47,805 nt of DNA from Pseudobdellovibrionaceae bacterium (GCA_947374445.1 CANCBY010000001.1:1-47805); one strand, 5' to 3'. Shown: positions 8,053 through 16,211, numbered from the stretch's first letter. Notes: generated by a model from the letters alone, not told the origin. A program made the numbers and translations.

Positions 8053-8099
8053 CACTCTCAATAATCAAAAGGAGCAAATTTACTCCAGGAAACCACTTG

Positions 8100-8288
8100 G
8101 TGAAATTGCGAAAAGTAGACTTAAGGATTTTAACACTTGGGCTGATTTTTCTATTTTTTCTCGCTGAGATATTCGCGCCTTCATGCTCGGCGACCGCCTA
8201 CCTGCCTATTTGGTCTCGTGAACTCCCTCTTAAGCTCCTAACAATCTACAGCCCACCGCATAAAAACTATTGCCTCAAAGGCTATTAA
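8100..8288 (+). CDS. Possible small exported or membrane protein
   Basis: GTG 8100 (or TTG 8097) opens a ~62-residue frame. A hydrophobic stretch (LTLGLIFLFFLAEIF) near residues 11-25 looks like a signal peptide or single membrane helix, followed by a ~30-residue tail with two cysteines. AGGA lies about 10 bases upstream. The C-terminal codons overlap the probable tRNA-His promoter, which lowers my confidence. No family is recognised. Confidence 0.35.
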   Translation: MKLRKVDLRILTLGLIFLFFLAEIFAPSCSATAYLPIWSRELPLKLLTIYSPPHKNYCLKGY

Positions 8289-8298
8289 CTCCTATAAC
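8270..8298 (+). promoter_or_regulatory. Probable sigma-70-type promoter of tRNA-His
   Basis: TTGCCT (8270-8275) and TATAAC (8293-8298) are 17 bases apart. A GC-rich discriminator (ACACGGGC) follows, as is common at stable-RNA promoters. The predicted start is near 8305, about 19 bases before the tRNA. Confidence 0.55.
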
Positions 8299-8323
8299 AC
8301 GGGCTCGTTTTTTGTCAGAATGT

Positions 8324-8400
8324 GGTGGCCGTAGCTCAGTTGGTAGAGCGCGGGATTGTGATTCCTGAGGTCGCGGGTTCAAGCCCCGTCGGTCACCCCA
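8324..8400 (+). tRNA. tRNA-His (GTG anticodon)
   Basis: A complete cloverleaf: acceptor GTGGCCG (8325-8331) pairs with CGGTCAC (8390-8396) with one G-T pair. The D-arm sequence GCTCAGTTGGTAGAGC is standard. The anticodon arm CGGGA-TTGTGAT-TCCTG shows anticodon GTG, and the T-arm is GCGGG-TTCAAGC-CCCGT. The extra G at -1 (8324) faces discriminator C (8397), the hallmark of histidine tRNA. CCA is encoded at 8398-8400. Its 3' end is the left junction of an integrated element. Confidence 0.97.
8385..8400 (+). repeat. Left attachment site (attL core) in tRNA-His
   Basis: A 16-bp core, CCCGTCGGTCACCCCA, covering part of the T-arm, the acceptor strand and CCA. It matches 10087-10102 base for base, and one further A is shared. 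Confidence 0.8.
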
Positions 8401-8526
8401 AAATTTTTACTTCGATCGTAGTCTGTTTTCTCAATTTAATAAATGATTCCAAATAGTTGATTCACCGTTCTCAATTTGAGGTTTTTGCTTACGAAATTTC
8501 ACGAAATGTCGCTTTATTTCGATCTG

Positions 8527-8545
8527 TGATGACAAGCTGATGACA
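8527..8545 (+). repeat. Left pair of TGATGACA boxes
   Basis: TGATGACA occurs at 8527-8534 and 8538-8545, spaced 11 bp, about one helical turn. A matching pair lies near the right end at 10027. The second box is part of an 11-bp match (TGATGACAGAT) to 10027-10037. The arrangement resembles arm-type integrase or excisionase sites. Confidence 0.6.
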
Positions 8546-8618
8546 GATTTCTACAGCACTATTAAGACACTATGCTAATATGGTCTTGATGGCACAATGG
8601 GAATTTGTCGAATGGCTG

Positions 8619-8945
8619 ATGTTTTGAATTCTTGAAACTTCTCACTTAGAATTTGAGTGGGACAAAGGAAATCAAAGCAAAAATAAAGAAAAGCATGGCA
8701 TCACGACCGAAGAAATAGAAGCCGTGTTTCGTTCAGGAGCTGCTCTTCCATTGGGTATTCAGATAAGTCCTGTTGTCAGTGAACAAAGACTTGGAATCGT
8801 TGGTCCCGCATTGAATGGAAAACTTCTTCAAATCGCTTTTACGCTACGTGAAGGCAAAGTTCGCCCTATCAGTGCAAGGCCAGCGCATCCAAAAGAAAGG
8901 AAACAGTATGAAGAAATCTTACGTAAAATCTCTAAAGGAGTATGA
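8619..8945 (+). pseudogene. brnT: BrnT-type toxin gene lacking a usable start
   Basis: The reading frame encodes a BrnT/DUF497 ribonuclease-like toxin: LEFEWDKGNQSKNKEKHGI, then EEIEAVF, a central beta sheet and the closing ISARPAHPKERKQYEE. The conserved part begins at about 8646, but no ATG, GTG or TTG precedes it in frame. The only in-frame ATG (8619) is followed by TGA at its third codon (8625-8627). The GTG at 8724 would delete the first strand and helix. The toxin therefore looks inactivated by a nonsense or start mutation, unless a rare start is used. Its 3' end overlaps the antitoxin gene by 38 bases, as in intact brnTA pairs. Confidence 0.65.
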
Positions 8946-9150
8946 CAAACCTTTTGAATTTGAAGCTGACAAGATTCTTGCAGCAATGAAACGGTTTAAA
9001 GACTCAAAGAAAAAGCCAACAAGCATTGCTTTGGACGAAAAGACAATTCAAGAGCTAAAAAAGATCGCCGAGAAACAGGGAATTCCTTATCAGGTTTTGA
9101 TGCGTGTTTTGATTCTTGATGGTTTAGATCGTTTAAAGAAAGCAGCTTAA
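8908..9150 (+). CDS. brnA: BrnA / CopG-like ribbon-helix-helix antitoxin
   Basis: An 80-residue protein. ATG 8908 has AAAGG 8 bases upstream and overlaps the toxin frame by 38 bases. The N-terminal half is charged and would bind toxin. Residues ~38-80 (SIALDEKTIQELKKIAEKQG, then a second helix) form a ribbon-helix-helix DNA-binding domain like that of CopG/BrnA antitoxins, which neutralise BrnT and repress their own promoter. Since the toxin frame looks broken, this may be an orphan antitoxin that protects against related toxins or acts only as a repressor. Confidence 0.8.
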   Translation: MKKSYVKSLKEYDKPFEFEADKILAAMKRFKDSKKKPTSIALDEKTIQELKKIAEKQGIPYQVLMRVLILDGLDRLKKAA

Positions 9151-9157
9151 TTTTTTC

Positions 9158-9991
9158 ATGAAAAATGCAGAATTGAATCAAGTTGTTAATGAACTTAAAA
9201 AAGTAACTTTAGATTGCTTCAACGAAACATCATGTAATTGGAGCAATCAAGGCGTTTTTGGGACCCATTTTGATTGGCATTCATCTGTTCATGCGCATTG
9301 GATGTTGTTATCAAGTTCGCGAATTTTCAATGATACTGTCGTAGTTTCAAAAATTTTATCTCGATTTGATCGCTCTAATTTTGAATATGAACGTCAGTTA
9401 TTACTAAAAAATCCAAATTTTGAACTTCCCTATGGACAATCTTGGTTACTGCTGCTTTTGAGCGAATTAGAAAAACATGATGCTCAATTTGGTGAGCTAA
9501 AAAACGAAACTTTAACTAGGGTCAGTGGTTGGCTCAATCAAACTGAGTTTCCCCAAAAGTCTACTAATAGTTATCATTCTTGGTTGATTTCATACTTTCT
9601 TTTGCGAAAATCTGGTTTTCAATATCCTAATGAAATCGATACTAAATTTAGCATGGTGGATTTTGTCAGAGATGAAGATGATCCAAAGGATTTTTTTTCT
9701 TATGAAATTCTATTTTCACTTTTGAATGATTCGCCAAAATCCAAATTTGAATTTGATTTAATAAGGTTTCCAAAATCAATAACGATTCAAAATTGCCATG
9801 CAGTAGGTAAATTGATTAGTAATTCGTGGGCAACACCAGAAGTAAATAAGGACGCATTTCAAAATAGCTTAGAATTCACGAAAGCTTATTTGAACGAACC
9901 TTACCTATGGAAATGCGACTTTGACAGGTTAGGCCACTGGATTCCCCAATTTTTATGGGTTGGCCTGTGGCTATCACTTGGTGAATCATAA
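9158..9991 (+). CDS. DUF2891-like protein, cargo of the tRNA-His element
   Basis: A 277-residue cytosolic protein starting 7 bases after brnA. The signature is THFDWHSSVHAHW near residue 37, then a helical repeat array with LPYGQSWLLLLLSELE and, near the end, WIPQFLWVGLW. DUF2891 proteins share the DWHS-x-VHGHW motif and the PYGW-x-W motif and resemble alpha/alpha-barrel glycan enzymes, but no activity is established. It is shorter than typical members (about 330 residues or more) and more AT-rich than neighbouring genes, which fits transfer with the element. Confidence 0.7.
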   Translation: MKNAELNQVVNELKKVTLDCFNETSCNWSNQGVFGTHFDWHSSVHAHWMLLSSSRIFNDTVVVSKILSRFDRSNFEYERQLLLKNPNFELPYGQSWLLLLLSELEKHDAQFGELKNETLTRVSGWLNQTEFPQKSTNSYHSWLISYFLLRKSGFQYPNEIDTKFSMVDFVRDEDDPKDFFSYEILFSLLNDSPKSKFEFDLIRFPKSITIQNCHAVGKLISNSWATPEVNKDAFQNSLEFTKAYLNEPYLWKCDFDRLGHWIPQFLWVGLWLSLGES

Positions 9992-10026
9992 ATTAAATTG
10001 AGCATTATCCAAATCGGGGTCGGGCA

Positions 10027-10044
10027 TGATGACAGATGATGACA
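10027..10044 (+). repeat. Right pair of TGATGACA boxes
   Basis: TGATGACA at 10027-10034 and 10037-10044, spaced 10 bp, mirrors in direct orientation the pair at 8527. It lies 43 bp inside the right attachment core. Confidence 0.6.
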
Positions 10045-10086
10045 CGCAAGATTGCGAATCCAAGAAAATCAAGGGGTTACGATGCG

Positions 10087-10102
10087 CCCGTCGGTCACCC
10101 CA
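10087..10102 (+). repeat. Right attachment site (displaced tRNA-His 3' end)
   Basis: An exact copy of the last 16 bases of tRNA-His, CCA included, without the rest of the tRNA. It marks the right edge of the element. Resident sequence resumes here, with the next gene ending 31 bases on. Confidence 0.8.
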
Positions 10103-10132
10103 ATTTTATTCCAGTAAGAAAATCCCAAAGTC

Positions 10133-10453
10133 TTACCAGTCTCGGTAGCGGCCGATTCGATCCAGACGGCGGGTCATGGCCTCATAGCGAAGCCTGGCTT
10201 TGACCTCTTCTTCGTTGTGGAACTGAAAGGCCTGAGATTGATTGAATTTACTTCCAGGGAGATCATTTTCTCTGGTGGGGTCGAGTATAACTTCACGAGT
10301 TTGAGCGATCTCTCGGGGGGATTTTGCAGGCGAATCGGTCAATATTGGCTGCAATTGATTGTCTGGAGAGTTTTTGTCAGCCCTGGCGGCCAGAGGTAAA
10401 GCTAGGGCCGCAGCCGTTATAATGAGAGACAATTTCACTAGATGTTTTTTCAT
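10133..10453 (-). CDS. Small exported protein of unknown function
   Basis: A 106-residue protein with a clear Sec signal peptide (MKKHLVKLSLIITAAALALP, cleaved after AARA). ATG 10453 has GAGG 4-5 bases upstream. The mature ~80 residues are polar and probably mostly disordered, ending in a basic helix (KARLRYEAMTRRLDRIGRY). No family is recognised. It is the resident gene beside tRNA-His. Confidence 0.75.
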   Translation of the reverse strand: MKKHLVKLSLIITAAALALPLAARADKNSPDNQLQPILTDSPAKSPREIAQTREVILDPTRENDLPGSKFNQSQAFQFHNEEEVKARLRYEAMTRRLDRIGRYRDW

Positions 10454-10544
10454 AAGACCTCGAGCCCTCAGGGCTTAAGATCTTATCGGAGAAACTAGAC
10501 AAAAGTTGAGGACTCAATTCTTGTCTCAAGATGAAACTCTTAAA

Positions 10545-11870
10545 TTACATCCACCAAGAAAGACCCAGCATGGCTGTGGTCCCTTTGTAGTTGTAGTTGC
10601 CAGTCGTCGATGTGTTGTCGTAGTTCGACGAGTTTGAGACGGTCTGTAGGTCCAAATAGCCCATCAGATTATTGGTAAACGCATGGTTTGTGTAAATGCC
10701 TGCAGTGATCTTGTTGTCTTTGCGAGCTTGGTATGCCGAAGAAGCAGCTTTAGCGTAAGTTTTTGAATCGTATCCCAAGGTAAAAGTCATATCAACAAAG
10801 CCCAAGTAACGAGTGTAAGTTAGGCCCACAGGATTTGAAGTGTAGCTTGATGTGTAGCTTGTGGTGTCTAGGTACTTGTATTGAGTCGCAGAAATGCTTA
10901 CGAGAAGGCGGTCTTCTTGGCTGCGATTCTCGAAGTACATTTGCGCCTGATTTTGCGATCCGCTCAAATATGTATACGAGGAAGTCTTGTTTGTCAGATT
11001 GGCAGCTTGGTAACTTACGCCGAAGTAGCTATCGCCATTGCGAACAGAGGCCTCAAGGCGACCACCAGCAGATTCAGAGTAAGCTGTGCCACCGTAAAAA
11101 TCTTTTGTGAACTCCGGAGAAATTTTAAAACGATAGTCGTCGATATAATATGAGTACGGAAGGCTTACTGTGTGCGAGTAGTAATTGCTGCTCGTTTGCA
11201 GAGTGTAAAAGCTGCCATAAAAATAATAGTCAAAACGAAGGTCCGAAGTTTTGTCGGCCAAGATAGAGTAGCCAGCTCCGCCTTTAGTGATTTGTGCTGC
11301 GTCTGTTCCATAGCCACTGACTGAGGTGTCGTTTGTTGAGCTTGGGTTGGTGTTACCACCCACGCTCACGTCAAATGAAGCTGAAAAGCTAGAAGGCTCT
11401 GGTGTAGGAGCAGGGGTTGGCTCTTGGGCTGGAGTTTCTGTGGTTGGAGCTGGAGTGGGTTCGGCCTTTGGAGCTTCGTCAGGATTGAGCTTTGCTTTGT
11501 AGTCGATAATAGACTGTTTGAAGTTGTCGGGAACAGTATTCAAATCAATTTGATTGATCAGTTTGCGAGCAACTTCGAGCCTATTGTTTTGCTCGTAAAC
11601 CAGGGCTTTGTAATAGATGGCAACAGGCGCCAGCGTGCTTTTTAGCGCGATCACTTTGTCATAAGCATCAACTGCGGCTTTCCATTTTTGGGCTTTTTGG
11701 TAGAGCACGCCTAGATTGAATTGAGCAAGAGCGCTGTTAGGGTTACTAGCTGCTTTTTCTTGCCATTGTGTAAGCTCAGAAGACTCAGTCTGTGCGAGAG
11801 TTTGCGAAGAGGTTAAGCTGATTGATGCTAAAACCAGTGCAAGTGTTGATGTGATGACCGTTGTTTTCAA
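10545..11870 (-). CDS. TPR-outer membrane beta-barrel protein
   Basis: A 441-residue protein starting at TTG 11870, supported by AGAGGAG about 8 bases upstream. It has a signal peptide (cleaved near QTLAQ), two or three TPR units (residues ~35-120), a Pro/Thr/Glu-rich linker (~133-165) and a C-terminal ~270 residues of alternating Tyr/Ser/Thr strands ending in LGLSWWM, an outer membrane barrel terminus. The layout recalls two-part outer membrane proteins in which a periplasmic TPR region feeds a barrel, such as surface lipoprotein assembly modifiers. Substrate and role are unknown. It stands alone between two promoters. Confidence 0.75.
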   Translation of the reverse strand: MKTTVITSTLALVLASISLTSSQTLAQTESSELTQWQEKAASNPNSALAQFNLGVLYQKAQKWKAAVDAYDKVIALKSTLAPVAIYYKALVYEQNNRLEVARKLINQIDLNTVPDNFKQSIIDYKAKLNPDEAPKAEPTPAPTTETPAQEPTPAPTPEPSSFSASFDVSVGGNTNPSSTNDTSVSGYGTDAAQITKGGAGYSILADKTSDLRFDYYFYGSFYTLQTSSNYYSHTVSLPYSYYIDDYRFKISPEFTKDFYGGTAYSESAGGRLEASVRNGDSYFGVSYQAANLTNKTSSYTYLSGSQNQAQMYFENRSQEDRLLVSISATQYKYLDTTSYTSSYTSNPVGLTYTRYLGFVDMTFTLGYDSKTYAKAASSAYQARKDNKITAGIYTNHAFTNNLMGYLDLQTVSNSSNYDNTSTTGNYNYKGTTAMLGLSWWM

Positions 11871-12140
11871 GCGAATTCTCCTCTTGAGCTTGTACGAGCT
11901 TGGTTGTGAACTAGAACTTTATTTAGTTTTACGAATTCAAACAGCTGTGAAAATTTTCATTCACAACCTCCAGCACTAGTTTTGAAATCCTCTCGTTGGC
12001 AGTCAATAGAATTTCGAAATTTTGTTGAGAAACAAGCCCGACTGTTTGTTTGTTTTTTTAAGCCTAAAGTCTATGTGGCGGTCGGAGATTGATCGCTTGA
12101 CCTCGGCTTAAACTTAACGACAATGATCTGGGAGCTTGAG

Positions 12141-12704
12141 ATGGCAAACAAAAGTAGCAGTTGGGATGTTTTGGTTCCTGCTGCAAAAAAAAATGATTCA
12201 GCGGCAATCACGGAGTTGATTGAACAGACTCAGAAATCGCTTTTTACGTTTTGTTTTCATCTGACTCATCACCGGCAAGCGGCTGAAGACCTCACTCATG
12301 ACACTTACCTAAAGGCTCTTAGATCCTTGCATCAGCTGGAGTCTCCGTCGGCGCTTTTGGCTTGGCTAAAAAAAATAGCGCGGAGTTTGTATTTGGATCT
12401 GTTGAGGTCTAGCGAAGGAAGTCTTGCTTCGTCTGTAATTTCTTTGGAGGCCCTGTCTCATTCTGAGACAGGGTTGGCTCAGGAAATTTGCACGGAAGAA
12501 AATAAAGAAGAAAATACAGCCGCGCTACAAGTGCTTAAAAAATTATCAGAAGAGGATCAGGTTATTCTCATTTTGATCGATATTCAGGGGTGCAGTTATC
12601 AAGAGGCCTCGCAAGTGCTTGAAATTCCAGAAGGAACAGTTAAGTCCAAGCTCAGCCGAGCCCGACAAAAATTTTCTTCGATTTTTAATGGAACAAAAAG
12701 CTGA
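12141..12704 (+). CDS. ECF (RpoE-type) RNA polymerase sigma factor
   Basis: A 187-residue sigma-70 family protein. ATG 12141 is chosen over ATG 12123 because GGGAG (12130-12134) sits 6 bases before it. Region 2 (LFTFCFHLTHHRQAAEDLTHDTYLKAL) binds the -10 element and core polymerase. Region 4 ends in the helix-turn-helix GCSYQEASQVLEIPEGTVKS for the -35. There is no region 1 or 3, as expected for the ECF class. It heads a six-gene run (sigma, membrane partner, exported protein, ovoA, ovoB-like, beta-amylase), suggesting that an envelope or oxidative signal controls ovothiol synthesis. Confidence 0.93.
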   Translation: MANKSSSWDVLVPAAKKNDSAAITELIEQTQKSLFTFCFHLTHHRQAAEDLTHDTYLKALRSLHQLESPSALLAWLKKIARSLYLDLLRSSEGSLASSVISLEALSHSETGLAQEICTEENKEENTAALQVLKKLSEEDQVILILIDIQGCSYQEASQVLEIPEGTVKSKLSRARQKFSSIFNGTKS

Positions 12705-12741
12705 GTTTCTACGTCTGAGTGTTTAATAGGAGAGAATTTCA

Positions 12742-13320
12742 ATGAGCGACAGTCAAAACTCTCAAGACTCGGGATCAGATTCAGCAGCGATTCGTGCATT
12801 GAGCGCACTTCGTTCTTTGAACCAATTGGATCTACAACCCTCCCCCTATTTGGTGGCGAGAATAAAGGCGGGACTAATGTCAGATATGAATAGAGTCTCA
12901 GCCCGCGGCTGGCTTCGCTATTTTTGGCCCGCGGTTTCGGCGGCTTTAGCTTGTGCCTTGGTTGTTGTGTTATCAGCGCGATCTGAACACCCAAATGAGG
13001 AGATTGCTTCTTATGTTGTTGGGCAAGACTATTTGATTCGTGTCGATATTCGATCTGTTCACCAGACCGATGTTGCCTATGCAGAGATTGTTTTGCAGGA
13101 TGAGAACCTGCAATTTTCATCGCAGCAATTTGCGGATGTGAAAGAGCTGAGAAAACTTGTCATTGAGTGGCAGCAGTTGACAGACAAACAGTATTTGCCC
13201 ATCGTAGTGCAAGGGCTCAAAGCAGGGACTTCGCAAGTGACGGTGAATTTTTATGATAAAAATAATAATGTGATTTTAACAAAAGAGATGCCTCTTTCTT
13301 TTAAAGGAAAAAACATATGA
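12742..13320 (+). CDS. Single-pass membrane protein, candidate anti-sigma factor
   Basis: A 192-residue protein with an AGGAGA site 8 bases before ATG and only 37 bases after the sigma gene. The N-terminal ~65 residues are cytosolic and helical (RALSALRSLNQLDLQPSPYL, then RIKAGL). One membrane helix spans ~74-94 (FWPAVSAALACALVVVLSA), and the remaining ~100 residues form a periplasmic beta domain. This is the usual layout of anti-sigma factors, but no zinc-binding anti-sigma motif (H-x3-C-x2-C) is visible. The role is inferred from position and topology. Its stop overlaps the next start by 4 bases. Confidence 0.75.
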   Translation: MSDSQNSQDSGSDSAAIRALSALRSLNQLDLQPSPYLVARIKAGLMSDMNRVSARGWLRYFWPAVSAALACALVVVLSARSEHPNEEIASYVVGQDYLIRVDIRSVHQTDVAYAEIVLQDENLQFSSQQFADVKELRKLVIEWQQLTDKQYLPIVVQGLKAGTSQVTVNFYDKNNNVILTKEMPLSFKGKNI

Positions 13321-13868
13321 ATACGCAACTGAATATACAGCTAAGAACAACATTAGCAGCACTTGTTTTTCTTTCGGGTGTTTGGGCTCAGGCTCAATCT
13401 CAAAACTCGCGCAACAACTCACAAGGTGGCAGCGGTCGACAGGATATTAGACAAGATATTAAAATGGCGACCAGCGAAGACATTCGAGAGTTTGATAAAC
13501 TTTTGACTCCACAAAAAAGCGCGGGTCAAAAACCGGGTGCCCTTGCCGGGCAGCAGGGCGGTCAACAAAATGGTGATCAGAAGCAAGGACAAAACCAAGG
13601 ACAAAAAGATTCAAAACAGGGTGGTGTAGATCAGGGTGGTCCACGAGAGCGTTTCAATCGCCCAGCAGGTGGATATGACACCCGAATGGCAGGTAATCAG
13701 CAGGGTGGAGGCAATCAGCAGCATCGCAGAGAGCTTGAGCCTGGAGCTCGCCCTGACGGAAGACCTCCTGGACCGCAAGGTTTGCTTGGCGCTCCATCTG
13801 GTGCACCGCCACCGCCTCCTCCTACAACTGGCCAGTTGCCACCACCACCACCACCACCGCCGCAGTAA
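13317..13868 (+). CDS. Exported Gln/Gly/Pro-rich low-complexity protein
   Basis: A 183-residue protein translationally coupled to the anti-sigma candidate (ATGA overlap). A signal peptide ends near VWAQAQS (residue ~28). The rest is low complexity: Gln/Gly/Asn/Ser stretches, a short structured island (ATSEDIREFDKLLTPQK) and a terminal poly-proline tract before the stop. It is probably disordered and exported, perhaps a sensor partner or cell-wall-associated protein. No family is assigned. Confidence 0.75.
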   Translation: MNTQLNIQLRTTLAALVFLSGVWAQAQSQNSRNNSQGGSGRQDIRQDIKMATSEDIREFDKLLTPQKSAGQKPGALAGQQGGQQNGDQKQGQNQGQKDSKQGGVDQGGPRERFNRPAGGYDTRMAGNQQGGGNQQHRRELEPGARPDGRPPGPQGLLGAPSGAPPPPPPTTGQLPPPPPPPPQ

Positions 13869-13931
13869 TTTATTGCTGAATTTTTAGTATAAGTTGCAAC
13901 TGAATTTATAGTTTTTAGGAGCGCGCACTCA

Positions 13932-16178
13932 ATGAATGACAATGATTGGTGGACCGGGCTGCGGCCCGAGTTTGGTGTCTGCCCAGGTGTTGGTAGCGAC
14001 AATACTATTCGGTCGCTGCCACAGCTGAAATTCGAAGGTCTCTGTCGACAAGATGTCTTAGATTATTTTGATAACACGTGGACTCTGACTGAGGTTTTAT
14101 TTTCGGGGCTTCAATCTGAAGAGGCCTTTACTCGCCCACCAGAGCATCAATTGCGTCATCCTTTAATCTTTTATTACGGTCATCCTGCGTGTCTTTATGT
14201 CAACAAATTGCGTGTGGCCGGATTGATAGAAGCTCCCGTAAATGAAAACTTTGAAAAAATTTTCGAAGTGGGTGTTGATGAAATGTCTTGGGATGACATG
14301 TCCAAAAATCAGATGCGTTGGCCGTCTGTTCGCGAGATTAAAAAGTACCGCTCCCAAGTGTATCAGTTAGTAAAAAGTTTGATTTTAGAACATCCGGATT
14401 TAGATCCAGCGGTAGTTCAGTTTGGTCCGGCTGTCTCGGCTTGGGCATTGGTCATGGCGTTTGAGCATGAGCGAATTCACTTAGAGACCTCATCCGTTTT
14501 GATGCGAGAAATGCCTATTGGATTTCTAAAGACGCCGGATCATTGGCCAAAAGTGAACCTTAGAAATTTTGATTCGTCGTTTATTTTAAAGAATAAAACT
14601 ATCAGTATCGATTCGGGTGAAGTCAAAATTGGCAAAGGTTTAGCTGAGCTTAGTTTTGGTTGGGACAATGAATACGGTCACAGAGCTTTGCAAGTACCGG
14701 CCTTTAAATCGGCGGCAGCACTGATTAGCAATGCCGAGTTTTTGGAGTTCGTCAAAGAGGGCGGGTATAGAGACCCTAGCTACTGGTCAGAACATGGTTG
14801 GAAGTGGCGAAGTTTTAGAAATACCAAAGCTCCAACATTTTGGGTTTCGGTGGGTCCAGCGGGACTTCATGAATATAAAATTAGAACTATATTTGAGGAA
14901 GTGGGCTTTCAACCAGAGTGGCCAGTGATCGCCAACTTTTACGAAGCAGAAGCATTTTGCCAATGGAAAACACAAAAAGAGCAAGTGGCTTCTCCATATC
15001 GTTTGATGAGCGAGGCTGAGCATTATCGTTTGCGCGCTCATATTGATCAAGTGAAGAGCAAGCAGGACTGGAACTTAGGTCTGAAGTTTGGCAGTGAGGT
15101 CTCAGTCCACGCCCACTCGGCAGGCGGCCTTTCGGATGTATTTGGAAATGTTTGGCAATGGTGTGAAGATACATTCAATCCATTGCCAGGCTTTGAAGCT
15201 CATCCCTACTATGAAGATTTTAGCACGCCTTGCTTTGATGGGCGACATCAAATGATCATGGGCGGTTCCTTTGCGAGCACAGGCGATGAAGCTGAAAAGT
15301 ATGCGCGTTTTCATTTTCGGCCTCATTTTTTTCAGCACGCTGGTTTTCGTGTAGTGCAAAGTTTAGATGCTTCATCGGCAAAAACCTCGTTTCATCCTGG
15401 TCAGTATGAAAGCTCTGAGCTTTTGTCGCAGTATTTGCTTTTGCATTTTGCCGAAGCTCAGGATGTTTTACTTCCATCACTCAAAAGTCAGGGACCAAAT
15501 CAAGCTTTAGGTTTTCCGCAGCGCTGTGCTGATGTTGTTGTATCTCACAGTCAAAGGCTGGGCCTTTCGATGCAAAAGGCTTTAGATTTGGGTTGCGCAG
15601 TGGGTGGATCGAGCTTCTCTCTCAGTCAAAATTTTCAACATGTGGTGGGTGTGGATTTGAGTGCCTCATTTATTTCAGCGGCAGAGAGACTTAAGAACAA
15701 TGAAGAGATCTCTTATTTTCGCAAGGACCAAGGGGATCTTAAAACTGCACTCAAAGTTCGACGGCCCGAATCTTCGTGTCCAGAGCGGATTGATTTTCGT
15801 GTGGGCGATGCGTGTCACCTCTCGGCAGACCTTTTGGGCTTTGATGCTGTTCTATTAGCGAATTTATTATGTCGACTGCCGGAGCCAGAGATTTGCTTGC
15901 GAAATATGTCAGGTCCTAATGGATTGGTAAAGCAAGGCGGACTTTTAGTTTTGGTATCTCCTTATTCTTGGCTGCCTGAGCACACCGATTCAAGCAAGTG
16001 GCTTGGCGGTCAAATGAAGAATGGAGAAAAGCAAGAGAGTTCGAAAGTCATTGGCAAAATCCTTCAGGATGATTTTGAGTTGCTAGAAGAGGGTGAGATG
16101 CCACTTTTGATTCGCGAGCATGCACGCAAATATCAATATATAGTTTCAAACTTAATGGTTTGGCAGCGAAAGAAATAG
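13932..16178 (+). CDS. ovoA: OvoA, 5-histidylcysteine sulfoxide synthase / methyltransferase
   Basis: A 748-residue fusion catalysing the iron- and oxygen-dependent coupling of cysteine to C5 of histidine, then methylation steps toward ovothiol A. The N-terminal DinB-like domain (~30-200) is nearly textbook: TCSRQDVLDYFDNTW-like start, RHPLIFYYGHPA and GVDEMSWDDMSKNQMRWPS. The iron ligands are H84, H179 and H183 (HERIHLE). A formylglycine-enzyme-type domain follows (~215-475, GGSFAS and AGFRVV). The C-terminal SAM methyltransferase (~500-748) has motif I LDLGCAVGGSS. TAGGAG is 10 bases before ATG. It lies 33 bases upstream of its lyase partner. Confidence 0.95.
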   Translation: MNDNDWWTGLRPEFGVCPGVGSDNTIRSLPQLKFEGLCRQDVLDYFDNTWTLTEVLFSGLQSEEAFTRPPEHQLRHPLIFYYGHPACLYVNKLRVAGLIEAPVNENFEKIFEVGVDEMSWDDMSKNQMRWPSVREIKKYRSQVYQLVKSLILEHPDLDPAVVQFGPAVSAWALVMAFEHERIHLETSSVLMREMPIGFLKTPDHWPKVNLRNFDSSFILKNKTISIDSGEVKIGKGLAELSFGWDNEYGHRALQVPAFKSAAALISNAEFLEFVKEGGYRDPSYWSEHGWKWRSFRNTKAPTFWVSVGPAGLHEYKIRTIFEEVGFQPEWPVIANFYEAEAFCQWKTQKEQVASPYRLMSEAEHYRLRAHIDQVKSKQDWNLGLKFGSEVSVHAHSAGGLSDVFGNVWQWCEDTFNPLPGFEAHPYYEDFSTPCFDGRHQMIMGGSFASTGDEAEKYARFHFRPHFFQHAGFRVVQSLDASSAKTSFHPGQYESSELLSQYLLLHFAEAQDVLLPSLKSQGPNQALGFPQRCADVVVSHSQRLGLSMQKALDLGCAVGGSSFSLSQNFQHVVGVDLSASFISAAERLKNNEEISYFRKDQGDLKTALKVRRPESSCPERIDFRVGDACHLSADLLGFDAVLLANLLCRLPEPEICLRNMSGPNGLVKQGGLLVLVSPYSWLPEHTDSSKWLGGQMKNGEKQESSKVIGKILQDDFELLEEGEMPLLIREHARKYQYIVSNLMVWQRKK

Positions 16179-16211
16179 CAAGGTCAATTTTTTGCCGAAA
16201 GGCTCTACTGT

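Larger units (their letters stand above)
8401..10102. mobile_element. 1.7-kb mini integrative element inserted at the 3' end of tRNA-His
   Basis: The last 16 bases of tRNA-His (CCCGTCGGTCACCCCA, 8385-8400) are repeated exactly at 10087-10102, 1702 bp away, as left by site-specific integration into a tRNA gene. The upstream half of the tRNA is not repeated, so the right copy is the displaced original 3' end. Inside are paired TGATGACA boxes near each end, a BrnT/BrnA-type toxin-antitoxin remnant and a DUF2891 gene. By eye the inside is more AT-rich than its flanks. No integrase gene is present, so movement would need an enzyme supplied in trans, or the element is a deletion remnant. Confidence 0.75.

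Noticed and set aside
8815..8907. A longer, 111-residue form of the antitoxin starting at 8815
   Set aside because: The extra N-terminus lies wholly inside the toxin frame and has no ribosome site, whereas ATG 8908 has one and gives a normal BrnA length.
10087..10102. Second tRNA-His gene at the right end of the element
   Set aside because: Only the 3' 16-17 bases match. The D-arm, anticodon arm and 5' acceptor strand are missing, so it is an attachment-site remnant.
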